A stretch of 64,000 nt of DNA from Hymenoscyphus infarciens. Lineage: Eukaryota > Ascomycota > Leotiomycetes > Helotiales > Helotiaceae. The notes under the pieces are model-generated. The model searched no databases, was not told where the DNA came from, and saw only the letters and a list, made by a program, of their open reading frames with translations. The DNA lies in NCBI GenBank assembly GCA_001414345.1, contig LLCB01000192.1, forward strand, positions 1-64,000, in the 5' to 3' direction. Position numbers and translations under genes: made by a program. This document shows positions 45,261-55,636 of the stretch, piece by piece; position 1 is the first letter of the stretch, and each line of letters opens with the position of its first letter.

Positions 45261-47197
45261 GACGGGGGTGCCACTGCTTGCATCTGCTTGCAACTGCGTC
45301 TAAATGGGGTCTGATGGCCCATCGCCATCGCCATCGCCTGCCATCCAACCATCAAATGATGGAAACACACGGCGATCCATATCCTTGCCTTGCTTTTCCT
45401 TGCAGTGTCAATCACTGACTGACTCTGTCGGAAAGGCACTTACGGAGTAGGCACTTCTTCGTATCCATCCCCTGCCTTGCCTTGTCTTCTAGGACCCGCC
45501 ATGCACCCACCAGCTGCACCACGAGAATTAGTTGAATTAACCGGAAAGTCAACCGACGAACCCCCAATTTGACGTGCTACAAGCCACATGGTTGTAAAGA
45601 GTACTTTATCTAGATTATATTTCAAGCAAGAGGAAAACTGCCGTCCCCAAAAGAAGCAGATGTCGCATGATGGCAATTCCAAGTTTTACGACATCAAAAG
45701 AAACGTTGATGCTCGCTCGCCTGGGTCAGGACTCAGGGGTTGTGGCGGCCCGTCAAAACGCCCCCAACCCAAGCCAAGCCCCCAAACGCTGCAGCGTTGC
45801 CGAAAATAGCAAATAGCTCTGTGCTTTCCGTCAACCCATACTGTACGAACCACACAGTACGAACGAACGAAAAGAAAACTTCCACCCATTTTTCCGTGCT
45901 TTCCCCACACTGAGGCATATCTATGCCAATGCTCCTACAGTGATACCGAAGGCACTCGAGCTGGAGTACGTACAGAGAACTGCCAATTTCGGGTCTTGGG
46001 CATTTTATATGAACCTCGAAGATCTCCGGACCGCCTGCAAATGGGCAAATCTCCCCACCAAGAATTTCCTTCAAGCGAACAATCCCTGGTCCCAGAGGTT
46101 GTCTCAATGAGACTCAGAGAAAGAGATCTTCCAGTGATCATAACTCTTCGATTGAGCCTTTGCGCTTACTCGTTAGTTCGACGAGGTGCCCCGAAAATCC
46201 TCATCCGTTCTATCCAGTCGGGTCTTTTTCCAGCTTGATGTTTTTTTTTTTGGCGCTTGCATTTTACGACATCTGGGGACCGAGTTACGAACTCGCAGTT
46301 GTTTCTCCCGTCAAAACTCGACTGTAAGGTCGTGATCTACGACGTTACAAGTTTTGTAGACGTAATCGTAGATGCAGTCAGACTGAACAAAGTCCGGGAT
46401 TTCTATTCGGGTTTCATCTATTCGATTCGAGCTGTACAAGTACTCGTACAAGTACCCGGGTAGAGCACCCTCAAGCTCCAAGTTCTCCCTAGTCAAAAAT
46501 ACTAGCAAACGAGGTCTGAAAACCAACGTTCATTTCTCGCATAAGCTCCTGAGATTACTCGAGTATGGCGGGATGCAACTTCACAAGGTCTGCGTATCCT
46601 GACCAGTTTTTCCAAGTGGGAAGAAAGTACTTTGTATTCCTCAAGTTACTCGATGCGCAAGTCGGATTGAGAAGCAAGCTTATCTATAGTCTTTGTGGGC
46701 GATATTATTATCTTCTTTCCCCTTTCATTAGGACAAAATTCATACCCGCCCGTATCGTGAAAGGACCCCGCTTCCAATCGCGAAAGGGGTAGCCCTGCTA
46801 AAATGTCGTCATTACTTTGAGGATGCGAAATTTGAAACGAAACCAAAATCTCACTTGTTGGAATTCGTCCCCACTTGATCGTGAAATATGCCCAAGCTTC
46901 CATTATCAAACCTAGAGGAGCTAGGACTGTTTACATGTTTACTGTTCACTTGGTACCACTGAGAAAGTGACAGCGGGAGAGGCGCAAGACAGTGACCTTT
47001 CTTCCCGATCTGCAATTGGTTCGGTCTCCGGCTATTGCGGGTGGTCCGAACAAAAGAGACGCAAGGAGACCCTTATTCGCGAGCGGGCATTTCCATCTTC
47101 ACTGAAAACACCGCAACTTTTTTCAAAACAAATCTCTTGCTCACTCAAATATCCTACTTGGACATTGAAAAATACTGTCCGGCAAACATCTATCAAC

Positions 47198-48256
47198 ATG
47201 CCTATTCTCCGAAATCCTTTTGCGAGGCGCAATGAAGTGCAGACGGGACTACAAGCACCAGAGGAGGGTGTAAGACCACTATCGCAGAATGGCACACGAC
47301 CGGCGTTTGAGAAGGTGGATACTATGGGATCTTATAGATCAACGTCTACACAAAGCATAGTTAGCAAGCAGAGCCAGGAACCGGTCGAGTATAAAATGAG
47401 TGGTAGGGCATCCAGGTGGAGGGGAGACATTGAGTTGGTGGGCTGATTGCGAAAATAGTTGTAAATGATAGTGGGGAATACTTACCAGTAAGTAGTAAAT
47501 TCTTCAGACACTATTGTTTGACAAGTGTATTCAAGCTGGACTTGAGATTCAACGAAGGAGGAGGGCTTTGTTTTATTGTGTGAAGAGTGGTCGGGAAACC
47601 AAGAGTTTGGTTACTTGAACTTCCCCGCGTAATATTACAAGTAGAACATCTTGAGCGGCTAGATTGCGACTTACTGGCGCTTCGAATAAAGAGCAATACT
47701 GACATTCCTTCTAGCCGTCTCCTCCCGAGAAAAAGAGCTTCTGGCCGCGACGTTCCAACCCCTCGGGAAACTCAGCAAACAGCAGCCAAACAGAAATTGA
47801 ACACTTTCCTATATCCAGAGAATCCTTTGACTCGTACAGAAGATCATTCGTAAGTGTCCTCATTCAACCCCCGTCCCCACAAACATTTATCTAATCAATC
47901 CCCAGGACATCTCGGCAAGATCCCCCGTCGTCCAACCCAATAACCTCGGACGACAAAGTCTCGATTCAGTAAGAATACCCCGATTACCCCAGCGCAGATT
48001 CGAACGACAGCCACCCACAGCAGAAGAGGGATTCGAAGATGTAGGATTGAACGATGATCAAAATAAGCAGCCGAAAAAGAAAGGGTTCTTCTCGAAGTTT
48101 GGGGACTCGGATTCGCAGAGTCCTACGGCTTCGAGATTTCATATTGGTGGGAGGAAGAGGGGCCAGAGTGGAACGGGGGAGGAGCTGGGGAACATGCAGA
48201 GGCCGGGGACTGCGGGTTCGATTTCGAAAGATATAAAGGTTACGGAAGAGGGGTGA
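47198..48256 (+). CDS. Conserved fungal protein of unknown function (4 exons)
   Basis: Exons 47198-47402, 47459-47487 (29 nt), 47715-47849 and 47906-48256 give 239 residues with matching phases. Introns are 56, 227 and 56 nt; donors are GTAGGG, GTAAGT and GTAAGT. I know this layout from fungal hypothetical proteins that start MPxLRNPF, continue FEKVDTxGS and SQEPVEYKMSVVNDSGEYLP, then PSPPEKKSFW and FDSYRRSFDISARSPVVQP, and close with RFERQPPTAEEGFEDV. All these segments appear in order only with this splicing. The protein is Ser/Arg/Pro-rich and probably disordered, with no membrane segment or signal. Function unknown. The tiny exon encodes the VVNDSGEYLP island. Confidence 0.8.
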
Positions 48257-48774
48257 TTTAGAATGCCGTTTTTGGCGTTGGGAAATTCTTGGATATCGAA
48301 AGAGATGAAGGGATATGGTACTGTATGTGTACTTTTGGTACTGTCCGATCGCTACCCTCTCCTTGCCCCGCGTGTTTGGGAGACCATACTCGAGTAATCT
48401 TGCTATATAGTACATAGTAATAATAATGTAAATACGAGTTGAAGGCCACCAAGCAAGTACGGGTAACCACTTTGACATCTGGTGAAACGAGAGTACATTC
48501 CGGGCTGGACTTGAGGAAACGAAGCTGTAACTTTCTTGACGAGAAAACCAAAGGCCCTCCTTGGACATTTCCATTGCAGGTGTTCATCCAAACTTTGCTC
48601 ATCCACTTCCAATGCCCCGGGAAATTCTAAGGAAAGAGCCACCCACCGTCATAGCAGATAGCGGGGTCTTATCGGTCGCACGGGCCCTATCGCATAGTCT
48701 TCGCAGATTATTTTTGTAGGAATTTCAACCCAAGGACACATTCCATCGCAACTCCCCTCACCCCTCCCACCAAA
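48257..48774. other. Intergenic, promoter side of ACL4, no gene seen
   Basis: About 520 bp; minus-strand frames here lie opposite the 3' end of the preceding gene and have no motif. Pyrimidine-rich just before 48775. Confidence 0.5.
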
Positions 48775-49959
48775 ATGGCGAAAACAAAACCCAACGACAA
48801 GAAATCCAAAAAGCGCTCCAAATCAGCCCTCAACCGCGTATCCGGCGGACCCTCGAAACCCTCCCAACCAACCCTCTCACCTGAGGTTCTTCTCGCCCAA
48901 GCAACTGCTACACTTCAACAAGGCGATATCCTGGGATCGGCTGAGATTGCGAAACAGGCACTTGAGACTTTTGAGGAGGATTCGACGTTATCCCTACCGG
49001 CGCTTAATTTGTTGGGGGAGATACATGTTGAATTGGGGGAAATCGATGCTGCGCGAGAGTATTTCTTGAGAGCTGTGGGCATTGATCAAGATGGAACTGT
49101 GGGGGAGGAAGTAGGCGGGGGAGCAGAGAAATTCCTTTGGTTGGCGCAGCTGAGTGAGGAGGGGGGAAATGATAGTGTAGGCTGGTTTGAGAAGGGAGCT
49201 GGGGCTTTGAGGATACAGATTCAAGCCTTGCAGGAGAGGAGGAAGTTGGACGCAGATGGAGAAGCGCTCTTGGAAGAGAAGAGGAGAAAACTGGCTGTTG
49301 CGTTGTGTGGGGTTGTGGAGGTTTACATGACGGATCTTTCTTGGGAGGAGGATGCGGAGCAGAAGTGTGAGGCGCTTGTTACGGAGGCGACGATGGTTAC
49401 GCCTGAGTTTGCGGAGCCGTGGCAGACGTTGGCGAATGTTAGGATATCGCAGTCGAGACTTGCGGATGCGCAGGCGGCTTTGAGGAGGAGTCTGGATTTG
49501 TGGAAGGATTTACCGCCGGAAAATTCTCAGGTCCCGGATTTTCCTACGAGGGTTAGTTTGGCGAGGTTATTGATGGAGGCGGATATGGATGGGGAGGCGA
49601 TCGAGGTTTTGGAAAGACTGGTGGGTGAGGATGATAGTAGTGTTGAGGTTTGGTATTTGGGTGGATGGGGACTTTATATTATGGGCGAGAAGCAGAAGAA
49701 TGGCGAGGTGAACGTTGAGAACGAGGATGGAGAAAGTTGGAAGATATCGTGGATCTCCAGTCGGCAATGGCTTAATCACAGTCTACGCCTTTTCGACCAG
49801 CAGGACTATGAGGACGAGAGACTGGGAGAGCACGCCAAAGAGCTTCTGGCCGCCTTGAACGCAGAACTTGGTGGAGACTCTGTCAACGCGGAGGAAGAGG
49901 AAGATGGCGATGATTGGGAGGATGATGAAGGAAGTGATCAGGAAATGGGAGGGGCATAG
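48775..49959 (+). CDS. ACL4: Acl4-like TPR chaperone for ribosomal protein Rpl4
   Basis: Yeast Acl4 binds newly made Rpl4 and escorts it to the nucleus for 60S assembly. This is a single exon of 394 residues. A basic N-terminus (KKSKKRSKSALNR) is followed by TPR-like helices from about residue 35: SPEVLLAQATATLQQGDILG, ALNLLGEIHVELGEIDAARE, AEPWQTLANVRISQSRLADA, VSLARLLMEADMDGEAIEVL and the Trp/Gly-rich VWYLGGWGLYIMG. The last 30 residues are strongly acidic (EEEEDGDDWEDDEGSDQE), as expected for a chaperone of basic ribosomal proteins. Length is close to yeast Acl4 (387). The coding strand moves from C-rich to G-rich after about codon 60. A generic TPR protein is the alternative. Confidence 0.85.
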   Translation: MAKTKPNDKKSKKRSKSALNRVSGGPSKPSQPTLSPEVLLAQATATLQQGDILGSAEIAKQALETFEEDSTLSLPALNLLGEIHVELGEIDAAREYFLRAVGIDQDGTVGEEVGGGAEKFLWLAQLSEEGGNDSVGWFEKGAGALRIQIQALQERRKLDADGEALLEEKRRKLAVALCGVVEVYMTDLSWEEDAEQKCEALVTEATMVTPEFAEPWQTLANVRISQSRLADAQAALRRSLDLWKDLPPENSQVPDFPTRVSLARLLMEADMDGEAIEVLERLVGEDDSSVEVWYLGGWGLYIMGEKQKNGEVNVENEDGESWKISWISSRQWLNHSLRLFDQQDYEDERLGEHAKELLAALNAELGGDSVNAEEEEDGDDWEDDEGSDQEMGGA

Positions 49960-50266
49960 TCTTCTCGATTGTTTGCAAAAAAGTATAATGCCTAGCTTTG
50001 GCGAGATTGCTTCCCAAAAATCCAGAAACCCTCCAAAGTAAGCTGTGTGCTCTCGAAAGGATTTCTACGCATAGAGCCCCTTTCTGAAAACCCGGGTATC
50101 AGCGCTATGTATACACCCCTGTGCCTCTTCCATTCTGTCTTTACATATCCACAAGATGTAGCCCTTCCTTGCCTTCAATGCACGACGCCAGTAATGCAAC
50201 TCCTTGTCTTGCCAGACTTTTATGCCGTGTTGCAGTTTTCAGATATTTCCTCAGCACCCAAAAAGC
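49960..50266. other. 3' space between convergent ACL4 and GIR2 genes
   Basis: 307 bp with the two 3' UTRs; the plus-strand frames here run into the antisense of GIR2 and are not genes. Confidence 0.6.
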
Positions 50267-51046
50267 TCAAACCTTAAGCTTTTCCAATCCTGCGGTGGGC
50301 GTAGAATCATCCTCATCATCTTCCTCTTCCACCTTTCCAGCAAGACCACGCTCCCAAAGCTGTCTCCCTGTCAACTGAACCACAGTCTCCTTCCCTCTAT
50401 TCCTCTTCTTCTCCGCTGCCTCTTCAGCTTCGTCCTCTTTCTGTTTCTCCTCCTCCATCTCCTTCATAAATTGATCTCTCCACGGTCCAAAAGTCTCAAT
50501 CGTAACTGGCGTCCCATGGAACTTCTTATTTTCCTCTGCCTCTATCGCCAAAACCTTTCGCTCATGTTCATTTCTAGCCATCTGTTGACGTTCGACAATC
50601 ATCTGTTCGGCATTATCCTTCAGTGTTGAATAGAGCGTAAATATCATAGCCATCCCCATATTTTCTTCCACCGTTTCGGTTAAGCCATCTAGAAGTGCTT
50701 CCCGGTCTGAGTTGACGCTAAAGAAGGGATGGGACGCCGCATTTGGAGGGGCGAGGATGTCGAGTATGGGGGCTTCTTCGGGGTAGTTTTCGGGGTACTT
50801 GACTTGGAGGATCAGAGTTGGGGGGTCGGATTCGTCGCCTTCATCGTTTGTGATGTCTAGGAGGATCGATATTCGAAATTCGTTCTCCGATATGTCTGAG
50901 AATGTGTAAGTAAGTTGCGGGTAGGTTTGGAGGGGTAATGTTTTGGCGCAAGCGCTATAGTGAAGGAGTGCACTCTTACCTTGTATTTCTTCTGGGAAGA
51001 TACTATCGAGAACTTCCCGTTCTTCAGACTGCTCTTCTCTCCCCAT
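50267..51046 (-). CDS. GIR2: Gir2-like RWD-domain protein (2 exons)
   Basis: Gir2 binds Gcn1 and the GTPase Rbg2 and modulates the amino-acid stress response on ribosomes; the animal relative is RWDD1/DFRP2. Exon 1 51046-50980 and exon 2 50895-50267 give 231 residues. The 84-nt intron (donor GTAAGA, acceptor CTCAG) keeps frame and has no stop, so an unspliced reading would wrongly add 28 residues. The RWD domain covers about residues 1-120: EEREVLDSIFPEEI at the start, then SENEFRISILLDI, the family hallmark VKYPENYPEEAPIL and a last helix. Then comes a Lys/Glu helix and the conserved-looking GTPVTIETFGPWRDQFMKEM, LTGRQLWERGL, acidic to the end. It is head to head with PUF6, 174 bp away. Confidence 0.9.
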   Translation of the reverse strand: MGREEQSEEREVLDSIFPEEIQGKSALLHYSACAKTLPLQTYPQLTYTFSDISENEFRISILLDITNDEGDESDPPTLILQVKYPENYPEEAPILDILAPPNAASHPFFSVNSDREALLDGLTETVEENMGMAMIFTLYSTLKDNAEQMIVERQQMARNEHERKVLAIEAEENKKFHGTPVTIETFGPWRDQFMKEMEEEKQKEDEAEEAAEKKRNRGKETVVQLTGRQLWERGLAGKVEEEDDEDDSTPTAGLEKLKV

Positions 51047-51220
51047 GATGTATTAAATTCGCAGTGGTGTTCTGAGTGCAGTGCAAATATCGCATTGATC
51101 GTGGGGTCAGGTCGATAAACATCCCTGTCGCCTTTAGCGCCGATTGAGATTTCTTATCGGTGGAAAAAGTTCAAAGAACCTATTTGCACGCTGGACACCA
51201 AAGTTCTCAATTCAACAACA
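51047..51220. promoter_or_regulatory. Divergent intergenic region between GIR2 and PUF6
   Basis: 174 bp between two opposed start codons, the shortest divergent gap in the window. Both products touch ribosome or translation control, so joint expression is plausible but only inferred. No specific site identified. Confidence 0.5.
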
Positions 51221-53471
51221 ATGCCGTCCGCAACTACCACGAAGTCTGCGAAGGTCGGAGCTGGGTTCAAGAGGAAAGATGGTCCCGTGAAAGACAGCTC
51301 AGTGAAGGACAGGGGAAGCAAGAAAGTAAAGACTGATGGGGAATCTGGGAAGGCCTCGAAGAAGGAGAAGTCGAAGCCAGTTATGATCTCGAAGACCAAA
51401 CCCTCCAAGAAAGCCAAGGTCGAAAGCGAATCTGATTCTGAGGACTCGGACTCTGGTGGTGCTCCTTTGGCAGACGAGGATGGGGATGTAGAGATGGAGG
51501 ATGAGGAAATTCTACCTGCGGAAGGTCTTCATCCAGATAGAGCCAAGGCAGTTATTACCAACAGTAAGCTCTTTTCCCAAAACTCAATTGAACCATTTCT
51601 AATATGTTGCAGGTCAATCGTCGAAGGAGGCACATGCGAAGCAAAAAGAGCTTGTGAAAGAGCGAAAGGCTGCAAAGCCAATGGCAGATGACCTAACCCG
51701 AACGAAGAAATTATGGGAGCGATTACGCCGAAAATCCCACGTACCAAAGGAAGAAAGAAAAGCCCTGGTCAACGAACTTTTCGAAATTATCACAGGCCGA
51801 ATCAAGGAATTTGTGTTGAAGCATGACAGTGTCAGAGTTGTCCAGACCGCTATCAAATACGCCAACCCAGAACAGAAGAGAATGATTGCCAAGGAACTCG
51901 CAGGCACATACCGTCAATTGGCCGAGAGCAAATACGCTAAATTCTTGATTGGAAAATTGTTGATTCAAGGAGACGATGAGATTAGGGATACCATTGTTCC
52001 CGAGTTTTATGGTCATGTACGAAGACTTATTAAGCATGCTGAGGCGTCCTGGATTTTGGATGATATTTATCGAGGTGTTGCCACAAAACAACAAAAGGCA
52101 ATCATTCTACGAGAGTGGTATGGAGCCGAATTTGCACTCTTCCAGAACGACCCAACCCAAAAGGTTCCCTCGGATCTTGCCGAAATTCTGGCTACGGATG
52201 CTGGCAAACGTGCTCCTATTATGCGATCGTTACTCGAGTTGATCAATCACCTAATTCAGAAGAAGCTCACCGGATTTACCCTTCTTCACGATGCCATGTT
52301 ACAATATTTCCTCAATGCCAAAGCCGGAACCGAAGAGATTACGGACTTTGTTGAATTAATCAAAGGAGACGAGGAGGGTGATTTGTTGAAGAATTTGGCC
52401 TTTACAAGGTCTGGATCAAGAGTGGTGTGTCTGGTGTTGGCCTACGGAACAGCAAAAGACCGAAAGCAGGTTCTCAAAACATACAAGGACACACTGCAGC
52501 TGATGGCTGGGGATGCCAACGGTCACATTATCATACTCACTGCGTATGAGGTTATCGACGATACTGTCTTGACTGCCAAGTCAATATTCCCTGAATTGTT
52601 ATCCAAGGATTCTCAAAAGCAAGTCGAGAATATCGTTTTCTTCGCCAACGATTTGAACGCCCGTACGACTTTACGATATCTCTTCCAAGGAAGATCAAAA
52701 GCCCTCTTCCCCCCTAGTCTATCGGTCGATCTCGAAATCTTGACCGAGATTGACACTGTTCGACAAACCACCAGCAAAAAAGACCCAGAAATCAGAAGGG
52801 GAGAACTTGCAAAAGCCCTTTCTCCTTATGTTCTAAAGGCCATCGAAGCAGCAGCAGGTGATTTGGTAGCAACTCCCTTTGGAACCCAACTCATCACGGA
52901 GGTTATATTCGGAGCTGAGGGCGACAAATCTGCAGCTCTACAGGCAATTGCCGAGACAGCTCAAGGAGATCCAACATGGGTTGCACCGCCAGTAGTCGAC
53001 GAACCAATGGAGGGAGCGGAGCCAACAGAAGAAGCTCCTCCATTCGTTGCTCACATCGCCAACACTCCCTCTGGAGGCAAAATGCTCAAGTCACTCGTGG
53101 CAGGAGGCCGTTTTGACCCTAAGACCAAAACCATCGTTCCCGTTGTTCCAGCCCTCGACTTCGCCAATATCCTCTATCCAAACATCAAAGACCACATTGT
53201 TGATTGGGCTACAGGCTCAAGTTCCTTCGTCCCATTAGCACTCATCGAATCACCTAGTTTCTCACACGCAGATGAGGTGCGCAAAACTCTCAAAGCCAAC
53301 AAGAAGAAGCTGGAAAAGGCTGCCAAGGAAGAGACTGTGGAGCAAAAGTCCAAGAGAGAAGCTTTCGAGGCAGAACAAGTGGTAGCGAGTAGCATGGGGA
53401 AGAAAGTGAAGGCTGTGAAGGAGAAGGAGGTTGGTAACAAGGGATCATCTCTCTTGTTGTCGAAATTGTAA
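51221..53471 (+). CDS. PUF6: Puf6-like Pumilio-repeat protein (2 exons)
   Basis: Yeast Puf6 binds pre-rRNA and ASH1 mRNA and works in 60S assembly and translation repression; it is nucleolar. Exon 1 51221-51563 and exon 2 51613-53471, joined by a 49-nt phase-1 intron (donor GTAAGC, acceptor TGCAG), give 733 residues. The N-terminal 110 residues are basic and then acidic (SESDSEDSDSGG). From about residue 140 Pumilio-type repeats follow: KALVNELFEIITGRIKEFVL, HDSVRVVQTAIKYANPEQKR, SKYAKFLIGKLLIQG and SGSRVVCLVLAYGTAKDRK, as in the atypical Puf6/PUM3 class with a C-terminal CPL region (GDLVATPFGTQLITEVIFGA). The family is clear; longer than yeast (656). Confidence 0.93.
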
Positions 53472-54143
53472 AGTGAAGGGGGATTGGATGTATGTACTAC
53501 CTACTTGGTACATAGGTAATTTGATACCCTGAGAGAGAAAAATGTTGAATTAGGATGGTTACTTTCTCTCACATACTAAAGGTGTTGGTGGTGCTGGTTG
53601 TGTCTAAAATGAAGAATTTTTAAATGTCAAAATGGTTCTTGATGAGCAGTCGCGATTTTTCATTTTTATTCCTTACCCAATTAGTGCCTAGGTAAATCTT
53701 CTACTATTTCTATGGTACTCCAGTGAGTATTTCAAGTGGCTGTAGAAGAGCATTTCGGCTGTCTCGGGTATCTTACCCGCAAGAACCGAATTCAGGTACG
53801 CTGTCCACTCCCGGGATACCTTCCCTTCCTCGAGACCTTCTGCGAAAAGAAATGTCGGTGAGAGCGTTATCTACATTCCAACTGTTGCAACTTGCCAGCG
53901 CAAGATCTTGGTAATAGTGACTTGAAACCCCACTATGTGCTCCTTACGTTTTCTAGCTTTTCGGAGGTCCTTGGAAGCTCTGTGCTGTCGTTTTAGGACA
54001 ACACCAGCCCTCGCCCCGCCTGAACAGTAAGTCATTGACAACAACTCACCTCTCACAGAACCTCTAAAACGGATTTGGTACTCCGAATCCTCTTCACCAC
54101 TTTCCCTCGCACACCAAACATCAATCCAACAGAAACAAACAAA
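53472..54143. other. Intergenic, no gene seen
   Basis: About 670 bp. AT-rich just after PUF6, then a region of short frames on both strands. The plus frame 53723-53914 shows no motif. Confidence 0.5.
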
Positions 54144-54680
54144 ATGTCAACCCTTACACGATCCCCCCTCCCCCTCACAATCCGCCTCACACAAGCCCTC
54201 GGCCTCACAACCTCCACCCTCCTAGCCAGCACATCCCTCACCACATCATTCATCCTCGTCCCTCTCCTCCTTCTCTCTCCCGCTCCGCTCCTCCTCCGCC
54301 AATGGCACTCCAATTTCCGACGCCACTCATTCTTCGCTCCTCCCCTCGCTACCATCTCCGCCTGCTCGCAATTCTACCTCTTCTACCTCTCGCAAACCTC
54401 ATATCTCTCCAGTTGGCTCAACGGGTACGGATACTTGATCTCAGGTGTGTTGGTGCTGGGCATTATCCCTTATACGAGAATTTGGATGGGGGAGACGAAT
54501 GGGGTGCTTGTGGGTATGGCGATGAAGATGGAGGGGTTGAGGGGGAAAGGGGTGGAGATGAGGGGGGGATTTAGTCAGAGTGTTCATCAGCTTGTTGATC
54601 GGTGGGGGGTGCAGGGGCTGGGGAGGGTTGCGTTGGCGTGTACGGGGGCTTTGGTTGGGATTTGGAGTGTGTTGAATTGA
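54144..54680 (+). CDS. DUF1772-type small membrane protein
   Basis: A single exon of 178 residues with about four hydrophobic segments (LTTSTLLASTSLTTSFILVP, FFAPPLATISACSQFYLF, GYGYLISGVLVLGIIPYTR and ALACTGALVGIWSVLN). The IIPYTRIWMGETNGVLVGM stretch corresponds to the family's late IPxTxxxMxPTNxxL motif. DUF1772 members include anthrone oxygenases of polyketide pathways, but most are of unknown role and no biosynthetic gene is next to this one. The ATG at 54144 was chosen over the frame start at 54075 because it has an AAA context and removes a non-family leader. Composition is notable: C-rich coding strand up to about 54420, then G-rich. Confidence 0.75.
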   Translation: MSTLTRSPLPLTIRLTQALGLTTSTLLASTSLTTSFILVPLLLLSPAPLLLRQWHSNFRRHSFFAPPLATISACSQFYLFYLSQTSYLSSWLNGYGYLISGVLVLGIIPYTRIWMGETNGVLVGMAMKMEGLRGKGVEMRGGFSQSVHQLVDRWGVQGLGRVALACTGALVGIWSVLN

Positions 54681-55636
54681 GTGGGTGGTTTATGAGATGT
54701 GGATTTCTAGGTGGTGTTTATCTGGGGGTGTTATGGGCCAGGGAGAGGGTTGGGAAAAGGATTTGGAAAAGGGGAGTACTTGAGACTGGGCTGGGGTTGC
54801 TTTGTTGCCACCTGGTAACTTCCATTTGCATTGAAAATATATTTTGTCTTCAACTACTATCCTCTTCTCGTTCCGATGTGTTTCTCTCATGCCATTATTT
54901 TGTGGAGCGTTAGCAATGAATATATGCTAAGAGATCTGGGCTTTCTTCTGTGTAAATCTGGATCTAGCCTCCGAGATAGTCTAGGAAAAAGGAGGATAGG
55001 AGAATTAGGATAGAATAATTATTCTAATTCTCCCAACTTCGTCGTCCTAAATTATTCTTCCTCGGGCTTTCAAACAACACAGGAAAATACCGTTTTTGGT
55101 GTTGGGAGACGATCTCGTCAGTTACGGAAATTGAAGTTAGAGGCCTAGTCATCCTTCTGCGGTACCCTTCTTTATTATTATACGGGTCTTCTCGCACAAA
55201 TTTAAATGTTGTTCCAGGGGAGTTCGGAGAATCAGGAAAGTAACCTTCTAGTTATTTTGACCTTTCTCGAACAATAGTTATAATCGTTCTAGACTATTCA
55301 AATAAATTAAAGTAAAGTAGGTTCCTGAGAGTAAGGCCCACTGCTCTTACTTTTTATGTCTCCTTTCAGTAGTTATGTCGGTTTATGTCATAGACCATTG
55401 TTTAAAATTCTCAATCTGATTGAGAGACCACAATATCGAAGCGCAGTTGAATGTAGGGAAACTTTTGTATTTTCCAACCCCCGGCTCCTCGGGGCTCCTT
55501 GTTCCTCAAAAAAAACCTTAATCACAAGATCAAGCAAAGATATATATACAAGAACATAAATCGTCAACAACTGAATCAACTAGTCCAAAAACCCGTACTC
55601 CAGCCATCCCTATATACACCTTCAAGAGAAGGCTAT
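54681..55636. other. Intergenic, AT-rich with an inverted repeat, no gene seen
   Basis: About 950 bp without a gene. It holds an imperfect hairpin at 54999-55033 and a segment at 55259-55325 that resembles 19826-19885. Possibly decayed repeat DNA. Confidence 0.45.
54999..55033. repeat. Compound palindrome / hairpin
   Basis: Arms GGAGAATTAG (54999-55008) and CTAATTCTCC (55024-55033) are perfect reverse complements, and the middle contains the perfect palindrome AGAATAATTATTCT (55012-55025). No known element type is recognised. Confidence 0.85.

Larger units (their letters stand above)
44316..47197. other. Long intergenic region with microsatellites, no certain gene
   Basis: About 2.9 kb. Two satellite-like blocks lie at 44876-44913 and about 45190-45260. 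Frames such as minus 45733-46107 and minus 46646-46909 are open by chance as far as I can see. The plus frame from 46967 continues into the next gene but the real start is at 47198. A small RNA or a divergent short protein could be missed here. Confidence 0.4.

Noticed and set aside
45733..46107. A 124-codon minus-strand frame in a long intergenic region
   Set aside because: It overlaps other frames, has no recognisable motif or splice partner, and no clear start context. I cannot exclude an orphan gene.
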